A stretch of DNA of 28,950 bases, from positions 1 through 28,950 of the forward strand of contig CAMLRG010000058.1 in NCBI GenBank assembly GCA_946482335.1, written 5' to 3'. Position 1 is the stretch's first letter; every line of letters begins with the position of its first letter. This document shows, one piece after another, positions 22,926-28,950 of this stretch. The notes beneath the pieces are model-generated. The model searched no databases. It was not told the DNA's origin and saw only the letters and a program-made list of their open reading frames with translations. A program made the position numbers and the translations under genes. This DNA is from an uncultured Duganella sp. GTDB lineage: Bacteria > Pseudomonadota > Gammaproteobacteria > Burkholderiales > Burkholderiaceae.

Positions 22926-23837
22926 ATGCGAATACTCAAGCACAAGGCGGTGGCCTATGTGCTGGCGCATCCCCTGGATTTCGCGTTGCAGTGCCTGAAG
23001 GGTTTCCGGGCGAACCAGGGATTGCTGCTGGCCGGCGCGGTGGCCTATTACTCGCTGTTATCCATCGTCCCCCTGCTGATGCTGGTCGTGGTGGCGCTGT
23101 CTCACGTGATCCCGCAGCAGGAATTGCTCCAGATCATAGGGCGCTATCTGGAATGGCTGATCCCCGGCCAATCCCATGCCGTGGTGGCCGAGGTCGGCCA
23201 TTTCCTCGACCATCGCGAGCTGGTCGGCTGGGCCCTGGTCCTGGTGATGCTGTTCTTCAGCTCGCTCGCCTTTACCGTGCTGGAAAACGCCATGTGCGTG
23301 ATCTTCCTGCACCGGGTCGCCATACGCCGCCGCCACTTTGTCGTGTCGGCATTGCTGCCCTACTGCTACATCCTGTCCCTGGGCATTGGCGCGCTGGTGA
23401 TGGCCCTGGTCGCCGGCAGCCTGCAGGTGATCGGCGAGGAAAGCGTACGCCTGTTCGGCCACGAATGGTCGCTGCACGGCCTCTCCGGCGTACTGCTCTA
23501 CCTGCTGGGCCTGGCCGGCGAAGTGCTCATGCTGAGCTCGATCTACCTGGTGATGCCGGTCGGGCGCCTGTCCTGGTCCCATGCCCTGATCGGCGGCGCC
23601 ACCGCCACCGCGCTGTGGGAAGCCGCGCGCCACGTGCTGGTCTGGTACTTTTCCACCCTGTCGCAAGTCAACCTGGTGTATGGCTCGATGACCACCGCCA
23701 TCGTGGTCATGTTCAGCCTGGAAATCGGCGCCACGCTGCTCCTGTTCGGCGCCCAGGTGATCTCGGAATTCGAACGCGTGACGCGCGGCGAGCAGCACAA
23801 GGCGCCGCACCGCTTGCAGACCAAGACCGCTTGTTAG
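22926..23837 (+). CDS. YihY/BrkB-family inner-membrane protein
   Basis: A 303-residue polytopic membrane protein of the YihY (UPF0761, formerly RNase BN-misnamed) family. Visible family stretches are NQGLLLAGAVAYYSLLSIVPLLML near the N terminus, FFSSLAFTVLENAM in the middle and SWSHALIGGATATALWEAARHVLVWYF later, with about six hydrophobic spans. The biochemical role is unknown. It starts 20 bases after the LD-carboxypeptidase stop and may be cotranscribed. Its end overlaps the convergent histidine kinase gene by 4 bases. Confidence 0.92.
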   Translation: MRILKHKAVAYVLAHPLDFALQCLKGFRANQGLLLAGAVAYYSLLSIVPLLMLVVVALSHVIPQQELLQIIGRYLEWLIPGQSHAVVAEVGHFLDHRELVGWALVLVMLFFSSLAFTVLENAMCVIFLHRVAIRRRHFVVSALLPYCYILSLGIGALVMALVAGSLQVIGEESVRLFGHEWSLHGLSGVLLYLLGLAGEVLMLSSIYLVMPVGRLSWSHALIGGATATALWEAARHVLVWYFSTLSQVNLVYGSMTTAIVVMFSLEIGATLLLFGAQVISEFERVTRGEQHKAPHRLQTKTAC

Positions 23838-25138
23838 CCCGGCAGGGTGATGGTGAACCGTGCGCCGCCCAGGGGGGAGGCGTCGGCCACCAGCGAGCCG
23901 CCATGCAGCTCCACCGCCTTGCGCGCGATCGACAGGCCCAGGCCAAAGCCGCCGGTATTGCGGTCACGGCTGCGGTCCAGCCGGTAGAAGGGCTCGAATA
24001 TGCGCTCGCGCTCACCGTCGGGAATGCCGGGACCGTCATCTTCCACCACCACCTGCACCACGTTGCCGATGCGCGCTGCGCCCAGGCGCACCGAGCGCGT
24101 CGCGTACTTCAGCGCATTGCGCAGCAGGTTGCCCACCGCCCGCTCCAGCAGGCGCTGGTCGCCGCTGAACTGGCCCAGCGTGGCGCCCAGCTCCATATCC
24201 AGCACCATGCCTTCCGACGGCGGCAGCGTTTCGCGGCAGTGCGCCAGGGCCGCGCCCAGTTCGAAGGGCTGGCGCTGCAGGTGCGGTTCGGCATCCAGCC
24301 GGGTCATGCCGAGCAATTCGTTGACCAGTTCCTTCAGCTCGCGCAAATCCCCTTCAATGGCGTTGATGCGCTTGTCCAGCGCCGGATTCTCGGCCACGTC
24401 GCGCAGCAGTTCCAGCGCGAATTCCAGCCGCGCGATCGGGGTGCGGATCTCATGGCCCACGGAATGCAGCAGGTTGCGCTGCGAGTCGAGCAGGCGCTCG
24501 ATGCGGTCGGCCATGTGGTTGATGCGCTCCGCCAGCGGGTAGATGCTGTCCTTGGGCTCCATATGCGCGCGCGCCCCCAGCTCGCCGCCGCCGAAACGGT
24601 CGGCCACGTCGGACAGCTGCTGCAATCCGTGCCAGTGCGCCCGCGACCAGGCGGCGATCGGGATCAGCAGCACCAGCGCCACGATCAGGTAGCGCACCGC
24701 CTCCATCGACAGCGCAAAGCCGATATCGATCGGCAGGTCCTGGGCCACCAGCGCTTCCTCGTCGCTGCCGATGTAGCGCTCGCCCGCCAGGTCCACCCGC
24801 CGATAAAACGCCTTGCGCCCGATGTCGAGCACCACATCGCCACGTTCGAAGCCCTCCGCGTCGATCCCGGACAGCTGCTTGCGCACCTCGCCCAGCGGTA
24901 CCAGTTCGAACCGCACGCCCGACACTTCGCGCACCTTGTTCAAGCGGTCCAGCCATTCGTCGGCCGGCGCCTGGTCGATGTACTGCTCGAGCAGGAAGAT
25001 CTGGGCCGCGGCCTGGCGCCGCGCAATCGAGTCGAGGGGATCGCCGAACAGGCGGTTGATGGCGAAATAGACGATGAATGCCGCCGCACTGATGGACAGC
25101 ATCACCAGTATGAAAAAGCGGAAGAAAAGGCGATTCAT
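23834..25138 (-). CDS. Sensor histidine kinase, RstB-like
   Basis: A 434-residue membrane kinase. Two spans (about 7-28 and 148-165) bracket a periplasmic sensor of roughly 120 residues; a HAMP linker follows (about 166-222). The H-box HSVGHEIRTPIARLEF places the phospho-accepting His at 229. The N-box (VGNLLRNALKYA), G1 (VEDDGPGIPDG), F (FEPFYRLD) and G2 (GFGLGLSIA) boxes are all intact. The HSVGHEIRTP form of the H-box is characteristic of the RstB group. The start is set at MNRLF (25138); upstream in-frame residues look non-coding. Its likely partner is the OmpR-type regulator at 27793, about 2.7 kb away on the same strand, with three opposite-strand genes in between. Confidence 0.92.
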   Translation of the reverse strand: MNRLFFRFFILVMLSISAAAFIVYFAINRLFGDPLDSIARRQAAAQIFLLEQYIDQAPADEWLDRLNKVREVSGVRFELVPLGEVRKQLSGIDAEGFERGDVVLDIGRKAFYRRVDLAGERYIGSDEEALVAQDLPIDIGFALSMEAVRYLIVALVLLIPIAAWSRAHWHGLQQLSDVADRFGGGELGARAHMEPKDSIYPLAERINHMADRIERLLDSQRNLLHSVGHEIRTPIARLEFALELLRDVAENPALDKRINAIEGDLRELKELVNELLGMTRLDAEPHLQRQPFELGAALAHCRETLPPSEGMVLDMELGATLGQFSGDQRLLERAVGNLLRNALKYATRSVRLGAARIGNVVQVVVEDDGPGIPDGERERIFEPFYRLDRSRDRNTGGFGLGLSIARKAVELHGGSLVADASPLGGARFTITLPG

Positions 25139-25271
25139 CGAAGGGTATTGTATAAGAAACAAGCACCTACGGTGAATTGGCGTACAAATTTGCGACAAAA
25201 AGCTTACAGCTCGCGGCGGATTTCCAAAGGGGCTTTACCTAAGATCACCCCATCGACTGGAGGATTTCGCC
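25139..25271. promoter_or_regulatory. Divergent region between kinase and PrcB lipoprotein genes with a direct repeat
   Basis: The 133-base gap contains two ACAAA units (25184-25188 and 25195-25199) spaced 11 bases apart in the context CGTACAAATTTGCGACAAA. An 11-base period is typical for OmpR/PhoB-family binding sites. A related GACAAA...TACATTTCGT sequence lies upstream of the response regulator (28541-28560). On the minus strand TACAAT (25147-25152) sits very near the kinase start. On the plus strand GGAGGA precedes the lipoprotein ATG. Binding by the RstA-like regulator is a guess. Confidence 0.3.
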
Positions 25272-26105
25272 ATGAAGCCGTTTATTCGTTCGCTGCCCCT
25301 GCTGGGTGCCCTGTTCCTCGCCGCTTGCGGCGGCGGTGGCGCGTCCACCCAGATCGTGGCCAGCGGCAGCCAGGGCATCGCCGTCGGCGAACCGGCACCT
25401 GGCGCCCCTGCCAAGGATGACTTCATCAAGATGGCGCGCGCCGAAACGGTGTGCAGCGACCGCACCAACCGCCTGTATATCATCGACGGCAAACAAGTGT
25501 TCTGGCAGGTGGCCGGCAATTGCTCCGACGCCAGCTACCGCAACGTGCTGTTCGGCCTGACCCCGCAAAACCAGCTTTGCTCGAACAGCGACAGCATCGC
25601 CGGCCCGCGCACCACCTGCACCGACGCCAGCCAGCGTGCCCTGTTCGACACCATCATCCAGAACCTGGACAAACCCGACCTCGGCCTGGGCGCGCCGCAC
25701 AAAGTCGAATACATCCCCTTCCTGCCGGCGCAAGGCCCGCTGATGTTTGAGAAGCTGGCCAATGAGCAGAACTCCGGCCTGACGCATCCCGAAAATGCCG
25801 TGTTGCGCGATAACGAGAGCTTCCAGAAGCTGTGGAATGGTGTCTACCAGAACCGCATCCCGGCGCCAGCCCTGCCGCAAATCGACTTCACCCGCAAGAT
25901 GGTGCTGGCGGTGGCGGTCGGCTATGGCAACGCCTGCACCCACGTCGGCATTGAAAAAGTCGCTGTGGCCGGTGAGGCGCTGCAGGTGAACTACCATGTG
26001 ATCCAGCCGGCCGAAGGTATCGCCTGCGCCATGATCGCCACCTCGCCGGTGGCCATGGTTGTTGTAGATCGCATCGACGCACAGGTGAACTTCATCGGGA
26101 TCTGA
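25272..26105 (+). CDS. Lipoprotein with C-terminal PrcB-like domain
   Basis: A 277-residue protein with a lipoprotein signal (lipobox LAAC, Cys19) followed by a Gly-rich stretch. Four cysteines in the N-terminal half (in TVCSDR, NCSDAS, QLCSN, TTCTDA) could form disulfides. The C-terminal part, from FQKLWNGVYQNRIPAP through IDFTRKMVLAVAVGYGNACTHVGI to SPVAMVVVDR, resembles the PrcB domain named after a treponemal protease-complex subunit. No protease is encoded here. It is the first gene of a plus-strand cassette with mipA, inserted between the kinase and regulator genes. Function unknown. Confidence 0.78.
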   Translation: MKPFIRSLPLLGALFLAACGGGGASTQIVASGSQGIAVGEPAPGAPAKDDFIKMARAETVCSDRTNRLYIIDGKQVFWQVAGNCSDASYRNVLFGLTPQNQLCSNSDSIAGPRTTCTDASQRALFDTIIQNLDKPDLGLGAPHKVEYIPFLPAQGPLMFEKLANEQNSGLTHPENAVLRDNESFQKLWNGVYQNRIPAPALPQIDFTRKMVLAVAVGYGNACTHVGIEKVAVAGEALQVNYHVIQPAEGIACAMIATSPVAMVVVDRIDAQVNFIGI

Positions 26106-26120
26106 GCGTTTTCGCGGTTT

Positions 26121-26154
26121 GGAATGGTAATGCATTTACAATGTGCGCCATTCC
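26121..26154. promoter_or_regulatory. Inverted repeat around a candidate -10 element upstream of mipA
   Basis: GGAATGG (26121-26127) and CCATTCC (26148-26154) form a perfect 7-bp inverted repeat with a 20-base spacer that contains TACAAT (26137-26142), a good -10 match. No clear -35 was found at the usual distance, so an activator might be needed. The repeat is placed where a regulator could control mipA, which starts at 26173. Confidence 0.35.
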
Positions 26155-26172
26155 CAACCGTAGACGTTTTAT

Positions 26173-27057
26173 ATGCGACAGTACCTGTTCCTCGCCCTCG
26201 CCGGCGCCTGCAGCACCGTAGCGGCACAGACTCCGGCCACCAACCCGATGCCAGATGGCAGCCGGGATATGTACATTGGCATCGGCGCCCAGTCGGTGCC
26301 GCGCTATGACGGCTCGGACGATAACCGTACCCTGCCACTCCCGGTCCTGCAAATCCAGTGGAGCAATGGGATCTTCGTCTCCGGCACCTCGCTTGGCTGG
26401 CACTTGTCTTCGTCGCCGGCGATGGAATTCGGGCCCATGCTGACGCTGTCGCCGCGCCGCGACCAGGATGGCGTCTCGCTTGGCGTCGGCAGCGTGGGCG
26501 AAGGTTCCGGTTCGCGCGTAGGCATCACGAGCATCCTTCCGGGCGGCGGTATCGTGCCGGGCAATGAAGGCGCGGTGGACGACAACCGGCTGCGCTATAT
26601 GGACGTGATCAAGCGCCGCGTCCTGGCCGGCGGCTTCTTCAATTATTACCTGTCGCCCAAGCTGCGCCTGACCAATACGCTGACTTACGGCAGTGGCAAG
26701 GACCACAATGGCGCGCGCCTGCACGCCGCCTTGCAGTACATGATGGAAGACGTGGTGCCGCACCATTCCATCGTGCTGTCGGCTGGCGTCTCCCTGGTCA
26801 ACAGTGCCTACAACGAGACCTGGTTCGGCGTGACCAAGGAAGAAGCCGAGCGCGCCGGCACCAAACAGTATTACGAGCCCGGCGCGGGCGTGCAGGAAGT
26901 GCGCGCGGGCGTGCGTTGGAATTGGGCGCTCAGCCCGGCATGGATGCTGACCACTGGCGCCACGGTCAACCGCCTGACCGGCGACGCCAAAAACAGCCCG
27001 CTGGTCGAGCGCGCCACCAACTATTCCGTTTCCACTGCACTGGCTTACCGATTCTGA
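26173..27057 (+). CDS. mipA: MipA/OmpV-family outer-membrane protein
   Basis: A 294-residue outer-membrane beta-barrel with a signal peptide (about 1-18, STVAA). Matching the family are the N-terminal MYIGIGAQSVPRYDGSDDNRTL (charged loop after the first strand), FVSGTSLGWHLSSSPAMEFGP, and the C-terminal SVSTALAYRF ending in Phe. E. coli MipA binds the lytic transglycosylase MltA and PBP1B; other members are linked to kanamycin or metal stress and to two-component systems. The stop codon overlaps the start of the next gene (TGATG at 27055), showing translational coupling. Confidence 0.92.
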   Translation: MRQYLFLALAGACSTVAAQTPATNPMPDGSRDMYIGIGAQSVPRYDGSDDNRTLPLPVLQIQWSNGIFVSGTSLGWHLSSSPAMEFGPMLTLSPRRDQDGVSLGVGSVGEGSGSRVGITSILPGGGIVPGNEGAVDDNRLRYMDVIKRRVLAGGFFNYYLSPKLRLTNTLTYGSGKDHNGARLHAALQYMMEDVVPHHSIVLSAGVSLVNSAYNETWFGVTKEEAERAGTKQYYEPGAGVQEVRAGVRWNWALSPAWMLTTGATVNRLTGDAKNSPLVERATNYSVSTALAYRF

Positions 27058-27752
27058 TGAAAATGCCGCTCCTGCTCCGCACCACGCTGCCGGCCTTGTG
27101 CCTGGCGGTGGTGTCCTGCGCCGTCCAGGCGCAGGAGGAGTGGGTCAGCTATCGCGACGCTTACCGGCAGATGGTGGTGTTCGCCAAATACGGCAAACCG
27201 AAGAATTTCCTGCAGATCCATTACCAGGTCAGCCCGCGCGACGCTTCGGCCCCGCTGGAAGGCTTGCACCTGACGCTGACCGGCAAGAACACGCAGCTTG
27301 GCCTGCCGCTGGACGCCGCCGGCCGCGCGGTCTTCCCGCTGCTGAAGGCGGCCTACGACGACAATGCCGTGCTGGCGCTGAACCGGCGCATGGCCAATTA
27401 CCGCCTCATCCCGCGCGTGTCGATCGTCACCCGCAATGACGGCATCTATGAATCGGCGGACCTGCGCGCCGCCTGCGAACAGGCGCTGGCCTACCAGCGC
27501 CATGTGGACAGCTCATACGCCGCAAAGAAATGCGCCGGCGTGCGATTCGTGTTCGTGAACCGCGCCGACGCGCTGGTGCAGGTGAAGTATGGCCAGCGCG
27601 AAGCACCGCTGCCGGTGGTCGACGGCCCAGCTTTCGAAGGCGAGGCTTTCGGCGCCTTCCGTACCGCCACCTACCGCTTTGCCGACTGGTCCAGCCAAGG
27701 CCAGGTCGTCAGCCAGAACACCCCCCTGGCCATCGCCCCGCTGTATGAATAG
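27057..27752 (+). CDS. Secreted protein of unknown function coupled to mipA
   Basis: A 231-residue protein with a signal peptide (about residues 1-23, ending AVQAQ), so periplasmic. The mature part begins EEWVSYRDAYRQMVVFAKYG and includes two cysteines (in RAACEQAL and AKKCAGVRF). It somewhat resembles DUF2987-type proteins, but I cannot confirm this. Its ATG overlaps the mipA stop by one base, so the two probably act together in the envelope. A perfect GC-rich hairpin begins two bases after its stop. Confidence 0.78.
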   Translation: MKMPLLLRTTLPALCLAVVSCAVQAQEEWVSYRDAYRQMVVFAKYGKPKNFLQIHYQVSPRDASAPLEGLHLTLTGKNTQLGLPLDAAGRAVFPLLKAAYDDNAVLALNRRMANYRLIPRVSIVTRNDGIYESADLRAACEQALAYQRHVDSSYAAKKCAGVRFVFVNRADALVQVKYGQREAPLPVVDGPAFEGEAFGAFRTATYRFADWSSQGQVVSQNTPLAIAPLYE

Positions 27753-27754
27753 AG

Positions 27755-27780
27755 GGGGTCAGACCCTTGGGTCTGACCCC
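27755..27780. repeat. Perfect 12-bp GC-rich palindromic hairpin between convergent genes
   Basis: GGGGTCAGACCC (27755-27766) and GGGTCTGACCCC (27769-27780) are exact complements with a 2-base loop (TT). It lies in the 40-base gap between the mipA-coupled gene and the response regulator gene, which converge. Neither strand has a T-run after the stem, so as an intrinsic terminator it is incomplete. GGGGTCAGA-type palindromes recur as REP-like elements in many proteobacterial genomes, which is the preferred reading; a bidirectional transcription barrier is compatible. Confidence 0.85.
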
Positions 27781-27792
27781 GATTTACCGGTT

Positions 27793-28473
27793 TCAATTCC
27801 AAGCCGACGGCGAGAACAGATACCCCTCGCCCCAAACCGTCTTGATTTTCTCCCCATCCGCATCATCGAACTTGCGGCGCAGTTTGGAAATCGAATTATC
27901 GATCGACCGGTCCAGCCCATCGAACTCAATCCCCCGCATGGTCTTGAGCAGCGCATCGCGCGACAGCACCGTGCCCGCCGACTCCGCCAGCACCAGCAAC
28001 AGCTTGTACTCCGTATTCGAGAGCGGACAAGGCTGCCCGCGCCAGGTCACCGAACGGTCACTGGTCGCAATGCTCAATTGGCCAAAGCTCAATTGATCCG
28101 CATCCGGCTTGCCCTGGCGGCGGCGCAGCAGGGCGCGCAGGCGCGCCAGCAGCACCCGCGGCTGCACCGGCTTGTTGATGAAATCGTCCGCGCCCTGTTC
28201 CAGCAGCGACACCTCGTCGTAGGAATCCTCGCGCGCCGTCATGATCAGGATCGGCACATCGCTGATTTCGCGGATCTGCTGGCTGACCTTCATGCCATCG
28301 GCACCCGGCAGCATCAGATCCAGCACCACGATGTCGGGATTGGCCGCCTTGAAGCGCGGCAGCGCCTCATCGCCGCGCGGCACCACGTCCACCTTGAACT
28401 CATAGCCCGCCAAATACTCCGTGACCAGCTCGGCCAGGCGCGCATCGTCTTCCACCAACATCACTTGAACCAT
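27793..28473 (-). CDS. OmpR-family response regulator, RstA-like
   Basis: A 226-residue regulator. The receiver domain (1-115) has the acidic pocket Glu8/Asp9, phospho-acceptor Asp52 (VVLDLMLPG), Thr79 and Lys101 (NKPVQP). The C-terminal winged helix (about 128-223) shows LSNTEYKLLLVLAESAG, the recognition-helix region FDGLDRSIDNSISKLRRKF and the terminal KTVWGEGYLFSP. The pattern GLDRSIDNSISKLR is RstA-like. Start ATG 28473 has an AAGGAG site. It is transcribed towards the kinase gene but separated from it by three opposite-strand genes, so the pair must be made from separate transcripts. Confidence 0.93.
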   Translation of the reverse strand: MVQVMLVEDDARLAELVTEYLAGYEFKVDVVPRGDEALPRFKAANPDIVVLDLMLPGADGMKVSQQIREISDVPILIMTAREDSYDEVSLLEQGADDFINKPVQPRVLLARLRALLRRRQGKPDADQLSFGQLSIATSDRSVTWRGQPCPLSNTEYKLLLVLAESAGTVLSRDALLKTMRGIEFDGLDRSIDNSISKLRRKFDDADGEKIKTVWGEGYLFSPSAWN

Positions 28474-28496
28474 GGCTATCTCCTTGTGCCGGATAT

Positions 28497-28525
28497 TTTA
28501 TAAGAGCTACAACCTGGCGGCACAA
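28497..28525 (-). promoter_or_regulatory. Candidate sigma70 promoter of the response regulator gene
   Basis: On the minus strand, TTGTGC (28520-28525) and TATAAA (28497-28502) are separated by exactly 17 bases. Transcription would start near 28490, giving a leader of about 17 bases that contains AAGGAG (28480-28485). Further upstream, TACATTTCGT (28551-28560) matches the first ten positions of the E. coli RstA box TACATNTNGTTACA, suggesting autoregulation. Confidence 0.45.
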
Positions 28526-28648
28526 TTTCACTGGAAATCCGACAAACCGATACATTTCGTGAAGCGGCGGCGTGACCTGCCTCAAAATGTAGCCTGACGC
28601 GATATCGAATAATGCTCCTACCAGCTTTGCAATCGGTCCGCTTAACGC

Positions 28649-28816
28649 GTGCTGGCCCCCGGAAAGGTGCTAGTGCGGTTCAATAATCCCATGAGTGGAG
28701 AGGTTTTCGCAATTGAATACCGGCTTGCACGCGCCGCCGGACGGTGGCGAATTGAGGATGTTGTGTATGGCCAGCCGGGCGAGCGTTCGCTGAAGCGTAC
28801 GCTGCAGAGGCATTGA
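28649..28816 (+). pseudogene. Remnant of a protein-coding gene (C-terminal 55 codons)
   Basis: In the 382-base stretch from 28474 to 28855, which holds no complete gene, one plus-strand frame reads as convincing protein for 55 codons and ends at TGA 28816. It includes KVLVRFNNPMSGEVFAIEY and RWRIEDVVYGQPGE, resembling the C-terminal strands of small NTF2/DUF3828-like secreted proteins. In-frame stops at 28610 and 28643 lie immediately upstream, and neither the GTG at 28649 nor the ATG at 28691 has a ribosome site. A decayed gene with a lost 5' part is the best explanation; a genuine tiny gene is less likely. Confidence 0.5.
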
Positions 28817-28849
28817 TTGGCCAGGTGAAGCGCAGCCACCTGGCCAATC
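28815..28849 (-). terminator. Hairpin after the acyl-CoA dehydrogenase stop, probable terminator
   Basis: GATTGGCCAGGTG (28815-28827) and CACCTGGCCAATC (28837-28849) form a perfect 13-bp stem with a 9-base loop. It starts 6 bases after the stop codon of the minus-strand acyl-CoA dehydrogenase gene, where a terminator is expected. No T-run follows on that strand, so it may instead stabilise the 3' end of the transcript. The left arm overlaps the last two bases of the gene remnant. Confidence 0.55.
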
Positions 28850-28855
28850 CAATGA

Positions 28856-28950
28856 TTACAGCGCGCGGGCGATCAGCAGCTTCTGGATATCGCTGGTGCC
28901 TTCGTAGATCTGGCACACGCGCACGTCGCGGTAGATGCGCTCGACCGGGA
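28856..28950 (-). CDS. Acyl-CoA dehydrogenase, C-terminal end only
   Basis: The last 30 residues and stop of a gene entering from the right edge. The tail contains [20 protein letters not shown] and LLIARAL, the conserved C-terminal active-site helix region of acyl-CoA dehydrogenases (RD...IYEGTS.IQ). The version with [10 protein letters not shown] is nearer to short/medium-chain or general acyl-CoA dehydrogenases than to isovaleryl-CoA dehydrogenase, which usually reads IGAGTSE. The substrate cannot be decided from this piece. Confidence 0.88.
   Translation of the reverse strand, partial: PVERIYRDVRVCQIYEGTSDIQKLLIARAL

Noticed and set aside
22991..25420. 809-codon open frame on the plus strand
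   Set aside because: It covers the YihY gene in another frame and then the antisense of the kinase gene; repetitive Arg/Gln/His/Ala content without domains marks it as a shadow.
1..28950. Mobile element, prophage, CRISPR, tRNA or rRNA
   Set aside because: No transposase, integrase, repeat array or RNA-gene pattern was seen on either strand.

Overview
The window looks like chromosome of a high-GC betaproteobacterium of the Oxalobacteraceae (Massilia/Duganella/Telluria-like). This is inferred from the uniformly high GC and GC-rich third positions, the GTG/TTG starts, and the gene families present (large TonB-dependent receptor, MipA/OmpV, RstAB-type regulators, DUF2939, Rid, YihY). It was not confirmed by any search. 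No tRNA, rRNA, CRISPR array, insertion sequence or phage gene was seen. Genes are tightly packed and nearly all appear intact.

Layout. (1) 1-4669: the 5' part of a methylcrotonoyl-CoA carboxylase beta subunit behind a YchJ-family gene, a small secreted protein on the other strand, then three minus-strand genes: a DadA-type D-amino acid dehydrogenase, an exported beta-lactamase-fold serine hydrolase and a small secreted protein. (2) 4743-13362: an unbroken nine-gene plus-strand run: GntR/UTRA regulator, MurQ etherase, AmpG-like permease, DigH/GHL10-like lipoprotein glycosidase, BadF-type (MurK-like) sugar kinase, AmiD-like lipoprotein amidase, LysR regulator, D-Ala-D-Ala dipeptidase and a small membrane protein. 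(3) 13357-17150: a DUF2939 protein, an exported Rid protein lacking the usual catalytic arginine, and a minus-strand pair, SpmA-SpmB fusion then PBP4-type DD-carboxypeptidase. (4) 17285-23837: a peptide-type solute-binding protein, a TonB-dependent receptor, an LD-carboxypeptidase with a Tat-like signal, and a YihY membrane protein. (5) 23834-28473: an RstB-like kinase and an RstA-like response regulator on the minus strand, separated by a plus-strand cassette of a PrcB-domain lipoprotein, MipA/OmpV and a secreted protein. (6) 28474-28950: a short non-coding stretch with a gene remnant and a hairpin, then the 3' end of an acyl-CoA dehydrogenase.

The main theme is peptidoglycan. Region 2 reads as an envelope-to-cytosol route. 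AmiD-like strips stem peptides, the DigH-like hydrolase cuts the bared glycan, the AmpG-like carrier imports sugars or muropeptides, the kinase makes MurNAc-6-P, and MurQ converts it to GlcNAc-6-P. D-Ala-D-Ala dipeptidase and DadA could finish the D-alanine. PBP4, SpmAB, the LD-carboxypeptidase beside a TonB receptor, the peptide-binding protein and MipA extend the theme across about 25 kb. No gene for NagZ, AnmK, MurP or cytoplasmic AmpD is in the window, so the set resembles a MurNAc-kinase pathway (like Tannerella MurT-MurK-MurQ) rather than the E. coli recycling route. Joint function is an inference from gene identity and order.
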